This document shows, one piece after another, positions 58,256 to 64,000 of a DNA stretch of 64,000 nt. The DNA comes from JAAEPI01 sp964352625. Lineage in GTDB: Bacteria > Bacteroidota > Bacteroidia > Cytophagales > Cyclobacteriaceae. The stretch spans positions 310,001 through 374,000 of the forward strand of contig CAYGSD010000001.1 of NCBI GenBank assembly GCA_964352625.1, in the 5' to 3' direction. The first letter of the stretch is position 1. Each line of letters opens with the position of its first letter. The notes beneath the pieces are model-generated. The model searched no databases, was not told the origin of the DNA, and saw only the letters and a list, made by a program, of their open reading frames with translations. The position numbers and the translations under genes were made by a program.

Positions 58256-59686
58256 CTACTTCCACCCACCGCCCAACGCACGATATACATTCACCCAGGC
58301 CTGGACTTGCAACATTTTCGTCTCAATCAATTCAAACCGAGAATCCAATGCCTCTTCCTGTGTTAAAAGAACCTCAGCATAGTCTGCCCTGGCCGATTTG
58401 AAAAGATTGTTTGATATTTCAACAGACTCAATCAACGCTTGCACCTGCTGCTCCTTCAAATCAAACCCACTTTGCATGTTCTGGATTTTAGACAGCTGAT
58501 TCTGCACTTCGAGGTAGGCATTCAGGATCGTTCGCTCATAGTTGATCAAAGCCTGCTCCTGCCTGGCATTCGCGTTTTTATAGTTGGCCTTTATGGCATT
58601 TCTATTCACTAGCGGCACCATCAATTCACCAGCTAATCCATACATCAGGGATTCGGGTGTGGTGAGTAAGTACTTTGCATTGAAAGCACTGTAACCAAGT
58701 CCGGCCGATATTCCTAAAGAGGGATAAAACTCAGCTTTTGCCACTTTGATGTCCAGTTTGGCGGCTGTTAATTCCAACTCAGCTTGCCGAATGTCCGGTC
58801 GGTTCTCTAATAACTGAGAAGGCAAGCCGGCCTTGACGTTACCCATCGGAATGTTATTGAAAGCTCCAGAATCTCTAGCTATCGGCTGAGGAAATCGTCC
58901 AACCAAAAAATTGATTTTGTTTTCGATTTCCACGATTTGCTGACGTATGCCAAACTCCAAACTTTGCGTATTCAATAGCTGCGCTTCAAATCGCTTGACC
59001 GCCAACTCCGTGACCCTGGCTGCCTGCTTTTGCAATCTGACGATCGCTAACGCATTGCTTTGGATTTCGATGTTTTGCTGAACCAATTCCAGCTGATTGT
59101 CCAAAGCGAGAAGCTCATAGTACGAGTTCGCAATTTCAGAGACCAAATTGGTCACCAGAAAATTACGGCCATCAATGCTAGACAAGTACCTGGTGAACGC
59201 CGACTGCTTCGCATTGCGCAACTTTCGCCAAATATCAATCTCCCACTGAGCATAAGCACTAACCGTGATATCTCCCAGTGGCTCTGGAAACTCCTCACCG
59301 TCCCGAATCTCAAGATTGTGCTCCACCGCACCATTTCTAGTGTATCGGCCCACTTTGTCGAGCCCAGCTCCGGCACCTACTCCCACAGATGGCAGGTACT
59401 CACCTTTACGTACTCGTACTTCGTTTCTCAGCATCTCCACTTCCTGAGAGACAATGTTCATCTCCTGGTTATTAAGAAGTGCTGTATCTATCAGCGCAAT
59501 CAGATTGCTATCCTGAAAGTAATCCCGCCATTTAATTTCCACTGAATTGGTGGAATCACCTTGAGAGGAATAGACTTCCGGCACGGATTTATCCGCCTCC
59601 CGAATAGTGAGCTTGGGCGTGCATGCATTCATCACAATGGCCACTATGACCATCGATAAACTGATGTTTATGTGTTTTGTGATCAT
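58256..59686 (-). CDS. RND efflux outer membrane lipoprotein (TolC/NodT family)
   Basis: 476 residues. A lipoprotein signal (ISLSMVIVAIVMNACTP, lipobox MNAC) is followed by two outer-membrane-efflux (OEP) halves with long coiled-coil helices: SQEVEMLRNEVRVRKGEYLP, VSEIANSYYELLALDNQLEL, RPDIRQAELELTAAKLDI and LNAYLEVQNQLSKIQ. It forms the trimeric outer membrane channel of the pump encoded upstream. Its ATG overlaps the permease stop by 4 bases (ATGA). Confidence 0.95.
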   Translation of the reverse strand: MITKHINISLSMVIVAIVMNACTPKLTIREADKSVPEVYSSQGDSTNSVEIKWRDYFQDSNLIALIDTALLNNQEMNIVSQEVEMLRNEVRVRKGEYLPSVGVGAGAGLDKVGRYTRNGAVEHNLEIRDGEEFPEPLGDITVSAYAQWEIDIWRKLRNAKQSAFTRYLSSIDGRNFLVTNLVSEIANSYYELLALDNQLELVQQNIEIQSNALAIVRLQKQAARVTELAVKRFEAQLLNTQSLEFGIRQQIVEIENKINFLVGRFPQPIARDSGAFNNIPMGNVKAGLPSQLLENRPDIRQAELELTAAKLDIKVAKAEFYPSLGISAGLGYSAFNAKYLLTTPESLMYGLAGELMVPLVNRNAIKANYKNANARQEQALINYERTILNAYLEVQNQLSKIQNMQSGFDLKEQQVQALIESVEISNNLFKSARADYAEVLLTQEEALDSRFELIETKMLQVQAWVNVYRALGGGWK

Positions 59687-62600
59687 TGGTCCTTTGTTTT
59701 GTTTTTTAATGAATTCTCTTTCTGAATTCTTTCATCCAAAAGTTTGTCTCGCTCCACGGTCACCTGCACATATTCTTCTGAGAAAGGTGCATGATGCTCG
59801 TCCTTGATCAGGCTTCTGCCTCCACCAAGTGTCGCAAATACATAGTACAAGCCGGGGATGATCAAAACTCCGAAGACCGTTCCCATGAGCATTCCTCCCA
59901 AAGCAGATGAGCCAATGGTTTGGTTTCCTACAGCTCCGGCTCCTTGAGACAAAACCAATGGAACAAGTCCAGCGATGAAAGCGAAGGAGGTCATCAAAAT
60001 CGGGCGGAAACGAACCTTCGCGCCTTCAATGGCCGCTTCAAGCACCGTGGCACCTTGCTGCTGCTTCTGAACAGCAAACTCTACGATAAGCACGGCATTT
60101 TTCCCTAGCAACCCAACGAGCATGATAAGCCCAACCTGTGCGTACACGTCATTGGCCAGTCCCATCATTTTGAGCAAAAGAAATGAGCCGAATATTCCGA
60201 TCGGTAAAGACAAAATAACGGCCAGAGGAAGCAAGAAACTTTCGTACTGGGCAGCCAAAACGAAATAGACAAAGATGAGTACCACAATAAAAATGTAGAG
60301 CGCCTCATTCCCACGTCTCGACTGATCGTAGGAAAGATCCTCCCACGCAATGTCGTATCCTCTAGGCAGGTTCTGAACAGCCACCTCTTGAATAGCCGTG
60401 ATCGCGTCACCTGTCGTAAAGCCCTTTGCAGGCAAACCCCGAATGGAAGCTGAGTTGTACAAGTTGTACCTCGTAATCTCGTTTGGTCCCTGCTTCTTGA
60501 TGATCTTCATAAATGACGAATAAGGCACCATCTCGCCATGTTCGTTTTTCACAAAGAGATCCTGAAGATCAGAAGGGTACCTTCTGTATTCTGGGCCCGA
60601 CTGAACGTACACTTTGTAGAATCGACCAAATCGTATAAAGCCCTGCTCATAGGTACTCCCGATCATAATGTTCAGGTTTTCCATGGCGGCACCAATCGAA
60701 ACACCCTTCTGCATGGCAGCTTCATTGTTTATCTCCAACTCGTACTGAGGATAATTCGCTGCATAAAAAGTGAAAAGCCCCGCAAGTTCCTCACGCGCTT
60801 TCAGCGCATCCATGAAACTGTTATTGATTTTCTCGAATTCCTGATAATCAGTAGAATTGGTTTTATCCAACATACGCAGCGAAAATCCACCAGACGTACC
60901 GAAACCCGGAACGGCTGGTGGTTCAAAAAATTCAACCACCGCTCCAAGATCATGCGTTTTCTCTTCCAATTCTTCCATGATCTCATGCACAGAATGCGTT
61001 CTTTCCGACCAGTTTTTTAGGTTGATCAAGCAAGTCCCGGCGTTGGATCCTCGACCTTCCGTCATGATTTCGTACCCAGCCAATGCCGATACAGACTCAA
61101 TGCCGTCGATCTCTTTACAAATTTTCTGAAGCTCTAGTGAGAGAGCATTCGTCCGCTCCAAGGTCGCTCCCGGAGGTGTTTGAATAATCGCATAGATTGT
61201 CCCCTGATCTTCATTGGGGATGAACCCTGAAGGAAGAACTTTGCTCTGATAGAAAATACCCACTCCAAATGCGATCAGTACTCCGAAGGTGATCGCACGT
61301 CGATTTGCTATCACCCTCAGCACCTTGATATACTTGCCGGTGAGTCCATCAAAAGCTCTGTTGAAAAGATGTAAGCCTTGAAATAAGAACGACTTTTTCT
61401 TGTGATGGCCATGGGTGTTCTTCAAAAGCATGGCACACAAAACGGGTGTCAAGGTCAATGCCACGACTGCCGACAGCACGATGGCACTGGCCATGGTGAT
61501 ACCAAACTGCCGGTAGAATGTACCAACCGGCCCAGGCATAAATGTGATCGGAATGAACACGGACGTCATCACGAGCGTAATGGCGATAATGGCTCCACTG
61601 ATCTCGCCCATCACTGCCTTCACGGCATTGTAAGGATTGAGATTTTCAATTTCCATTTTTGCATGCACGGCTTCCACTACCACAATGGCATCATCCACGA
61701 CAATCCCTATGGCTAGTACTAGCGCGAACAAAGTGATGAGGTTGATAGACAAGCCAAATAGCTGCATGAAGAAGAAAGCACCTACCAAGGAAACAGGCAC
61801 GGCGATGATCGGGATCAAGGTAGAACGCCAGTCCCCAAGGAACAAGAAGACGACCAGAGCTACCAGAATAAATGCTTCTAAAAGTGTGTGAAGCACCTGC
61901 TCAATGGAGGCATCCAGGAAGTTGGACACATCATAACTGATTTTATAATCCATTCCCGGGGGAAAGGCTTCTTTCATTTCCACCAATTTTCCTTTGACCT
62001 CATCTATTACTTCCGAGGCATTACTACCGACTGTTTGCTTGAGTACAATGGAGGCTGCCGGGTAGCCGTCGAGGTTGGAGTAGATATCAAAAAATTCACT
62101 GCTGAGTTCCACCTCGGCGATATCCCTCAGGTGAATGATTTCGCCCTCTTCGTTTTCCCGAATTATGATCCCTTCGTATTGTTCCGGTTTACTAAATCGC
62201 TCCTGGTAAACCAGTACATACTCAATTGCCTGAGCTTCCTTCCCAGAGCTCTGACCCAGCCTACCAGGCCGACCTATAATGCTCTGCTCGAGCATGGATT
62301 CCATGACCTCCTCGGCCGAAATTTTATAAGCTCTCATTCGATCTGGCTTGAGCCAGATTCGCATCGCATATTGGCGGCTGCCGAGAATCTGAGCTCTTGC
62401 AATTCCCTTGATCCGCTGAATCTCCGGAATCAGGTTTACGTTGGCGTAGTTGTATAAAAACTTCTCATCATCGTCCTCATTCGTGCTGTACAGGTTCACG
62501 TACATCAGCATACTCGGCTGGATCGGCGTGATGATAACTCCCTCTCTTTGTACTAGCGGAGGTAAAAGCGGCATGACCTGATCTACCCGTGTTTTTACTC

Positions 62601-62916
62601 GAATGACGGCCTGATTTGGATCGGTTCCTGGTTCGAAAATCACCCGAATGGTCGCTTCACCGGCACTCGTAGCATCGGAAGAAATATACCTCATGCCCTG
62701 CACGCCATTGATGGCCTGCTCCAATGGAATGAGCGTAGAGTTTACCAACACCGCCGCACTTGAGCCAGGGTAGGCTATGAAAATATTTACGGTGGTTGGG
62801 GCTATCTCCGGAAACTGTGAAGTAGGTAGTGTCTTGATCGCCAAACCACCAGTAAAAAGAAGCACGAGCGAAATGACTATGGCCAAAACCGGCCTGTGTA
62901 TTATTCTGCTAAACAT
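59683..62916 (-). CDS. RND (HAE1/AcrB-type) multidrug efflux permease
   Basis: 1077 residues. N-terminal FSRIIHRPVLAIVISLVLLF, the proton-relay aspartate pair in LAIGIVVDDAIVVVEAVHAK, docking and pore domains (GGFSLRMLDKTNSTDYQEFE), and the second repeat with IGIFGSFLLLKMMGLANDV and VRFRPILMTSFAFIAGLVPL are all typical of AcrB. It exports hydrophobic and amphiphilic compounds using the proton gradient, with the adaptor and the TolC-type channel encoded on either side. A C-terminal tail of about 30 charged residues follows the last helix. Confidence 0.96.
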   Translation of the reverse strand: MFSRIIHRPVLAIVISLVLLFTGGLAIKTLPTSQFPEIAPTTVNIFIAYPGSSAAVLVNSTLIPLEQAINGVQGMRYISSDATSAGEATIRVIFEPGTDPNQAVIRVKTRVDQVMPLLPPLVQREGVIITPIQPSMLMYVNLYSTNEDDDEKFLYNYANVNLIPEIQRIKGIARAQILGSRQYAMRIWLKPDRMRAYKISAEEVMESMLEQSIIGRPGRLGQSSGKEAQAIEYVLVYQERFSKPEQYEGIIIRENEEGEIIHLRDIAEVELSSEFFDIYSNLDGYPAASIVLKQTVGSNASEVIDEVKGKLVEMKEAFPPGMDYKISYDVSNFLDASIEQVLHTLLEAFILVALVVFLFLGDWRSTLIPIIAVPVSLVGAFFFMQLFGLSINLITLFALVLAIGIVVDDAIVVVEAVHAKMEIENLNPYNAVKAVMGEISGAIIAITLVMTSVFIPITFMPGPVGTFYRQFGITMASAIVLSAVVALTLTPVLCAMLLKNTHGHHKKKSFLFQGLHLFNRAFDGLTGKYIKVLRVIANRRAITFGVLIAFGVGIFYQSKVLPSGFIPNEDQGTIYAIIQTPPGATLERTNALSLELQKICKEIDGIESVSALAGYEIMTEGRGSNAGTCLINLKNWSERTHSVHEIMEELEEKTHDLGAVVEFFEPPAVPGFGTSGGFSLRMLDKTNSTDYQEFEKINNSFMDALKAREELAGLFTFYAANYPQYELEINNEAAMQKGVSIGAAMENLNIMIGSTYEQGFIRFGRFYKVYVQSGPEYRRYPSDLQDLFVKNEHGEMVPYSSFMKIIKKQGPNEITRYNLYNSASIRGLPAKGFTTGDAITAIQEVAVQNLPRGYDIAWEDLSYDQSRRGNEALYIFIVVLIFVYFVLAAQYESFLLPLAVILSLPIGIFGSFLLLKMMGLANDVYAQVGLIMLVGLLGKNAVLIVEFAVQKQQQGATVLEAAIEGAKVRFRPILMTSFAFIAGLVPLVLSQGAGAVGNQTIGSSALGGMLMGTVFGVLIIPGLYYVFATLGGGRSLIKDEHHAPFSEEYVQVTVERDKLLDERIQKENSLKNKTKDQ

Positions 62917-62942
62917 TGTTCTGTTTTTTTAAGGTGAATGAC

Positions 62943-64000
62943 TTACTCCGCATGGAGTTTTAGTCCCGAAATGGCTTTTTGAGGCTCAACGAACTCAGGA
63001 TGAATCTTTTCCCCATCTTTCACCTTTCTCAAGCCTTCCAAAAGGATTTTATCCGATGCATCAATACCTGACAACACCGCGTACAGGTGCGGCAACTCTG
63101 CCCCCACGGTTATTTGTCTCGAATGAACGCCCCCATCTTCGGAGATCACAAAAACATACTTCTTGTCAAGTATTTCGAAAGTGGCCTTTTGAGGAATGAG
63201 CAAGGCATCTTCCAATGGAGAATCGATGATCACGCTTCCGGTTTCGCCGTGCCTAAGCAATCCCTTTGGATTTGGGAAAGTGGCTCTAAAGGCGATGTTG
63301 CCTGTTTCATTATTGAAGTCCGCTTCTATGGTCGTGACTTTGCCTCCGTATTCGAAGATTTTGTTGTTGGCCAACAAGAGCTTGGCATCAATGGTATGGT
63401 CCTTATTGACTTGCATCTTGTAATCGAGATACTCTGCCTCGGGCACATTGAAATACACCCACATTTCCTGATTGTTAGATAGGGTGGTCAGTAGCTCGCC
63501 TTCTTCGAGCAAGCTGCCCTCCCTTACATGAAAATGATCCATGATGCCATCAAATGGCGCACGGATCTGAGTGAAGTCAAGATGAACTTGTGCAAGGGAC
63601 AATTCAGCTTTGGCATGATCCAACTTAGCCTTGGCCAATGCCAGCTCATTTGGTGCTACCACGTTCGTCTCAGCAAGTTGCTTCGTGTTTTGGTACTCAA
63701 TTTCTGCAAAGTCTGCCTCTGCTTTGGCAATGCTCAACTCGGCCTGATAAAGTCTTGGCATAATTTGAAACATGAGTTGCCCTTTCTTTATGAACTGGCC
63801 TTCATCTACATAGATTTTCTCCAAGTAGCCCTTTTCAAGCGCTCTTAGTTCTATGTGCTGCACTGAGTGAATTTGACAAACGTAATTTCTTGTAGTAAGC
63901 GTATCTTTTTTTAGTGGGCTCGTTACCGGGAACGTGCTCAATGATTCGTGATGTTCGCTGTGGGATTGGCAACTGGTGAATATGACCAATGTACACAATG
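62943..64000 (-). CDS. RND efflux periplasmic adaptor (HlyD/MFP), N-terminus cut by the window
   Basis: At least 352 residues; the frame is open to the right edge, so the true start lies beyond it. A lipobox (VIFTSCQ) close to the edge indicates a lipoprotein anchor only a few residues missing. The adaptor then shows a biotinyl-lipoyl half-motif (ALEKGYLEKIYVDEGQFIKK), a coiled-coil hairpin (SIAKAEADFAEIEYQNTKQL, LAKAKLDHAKAELSLAQVHL), the second lipoyl half (IRAPFDGIMDHFHVREGSLL) and beta-barrel strands. It links the AcrB-type permease, 26 bases downstream, to the outer membrane channel. Confidence 0.93.
   Translation of the reverse strand, partial: LCTLVIFTSCQSHSEHHESLSTFPVTSPLKKDTLTTRNYVCQIHSVQHIELRALEKGYLEKIYVDEGQFIKKGQLMFQIMPRLYQAELSIAKAEADFAEIEYQNTKQLAETNVVAPNELALAKAKLDHAKAELSLAQVHLDFTQIRAPFDGIMDHFHVREGSLLEEGELLTTLSNNQEMWVYFNVPEAEYLDYKMQVNKDHTIDAKLLLANNKIFEYGGKVTTIEADFNNETGNIAFRATFPNPKGLLRHGETGSVIIDSPLEDALLIPQKATFEILDKKYVFVISEDGGVHSRQITVGAELPHLYAVLSGIDASDKILLEGLRKVKDGEKIHPEFVEPQKAISGLKLHAE

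Overview
The window is a chromosome segment from a member of the Bacteroidota, most likely a marine, gliding Cytophagales-type bacterium. Evidence: a gldA/gldF/gldG cluster next to dnaN, an exported giant protein ending in a type IX secretion (T9SS) sorting domain, candidate promoters of the Bacteroidota TAnnTTTG type, many small exported or lipoprotein genes, and a DUF4212/sodium-solute symporter pair. No rRNA, tRNA, CRISPR array, phage or complete insertion sequence was recognised. Species cannot be assigned from the sequence alone.

Layout. 1-13 kb (minus strand): the 5' part of a LamG-type exported protein, a 3418-residue calcium-binding (thrombospondin type 3) giant T9SS cargo, and an unknown exported 591-residue protein. 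13-19 kb: a TlpA-like thioredoxin, an arginase-family hydrolase coupled to a SixA phosphatase, then topA followed by two tandem alpha/beta-hydrolase paralogues. 19-25 kb (minus): gldA, gldF, gldG, a DUF4340 protein and dnaN, with a DUF559 nuclease gene bracketed by palindromic repeats inserted between gldA and gldF. 25-33 kb: flavin reductase, lipid A acyltransferase, an ECF sigma factor with a membrane partner, an alkyltransferase-like protein, RidA, a fused ABCG-type transporter and small membrane/lipoprotein genes. 33-44 kb: a saccharopine-dehydrogenase-like enzyme, ilvE with a cobalamin adenosyltransferase, a CBS protein, a NarL-type two-component pair, and exported WG-repeat and beta-propeller proteins. 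44-50 kb: one tight operon of an alanine/sodium symporter, a TonB-dependent receptor, DUF4212 and a sodium/acetate-type symporter. 50.4-52.9 kb: a two-gene GNAT-PIN / ASCH module flanked by dispersed repeats. 53-64 kb: acetyl-CoA synthetase, a foldback element, mtgA, a uracil-DNA glycosylase, a CmpX-like channel, and an RND efflux operon (adaptor cut by the window end).

The most unusual items are: (i) the GNAT-PIN-(PUA-like) plus ASCH gene pair, with a perfect palindrome 13 bases before its start, lying between the acetate-type symporter and acs; (ii) the DUF559 nuclease gene fitted between two direct copies of a GC-rich palindromic element inside the gld cluster; (iii) a 347-bp nested foldback element with perfect 13-bp terminal inverted repeats; and (iv) a five-copy, roughly 1-kb higher-order repeat inside the giant protein gene. 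Functional statements come from recognised motifs and family knowledge; no database search was run.
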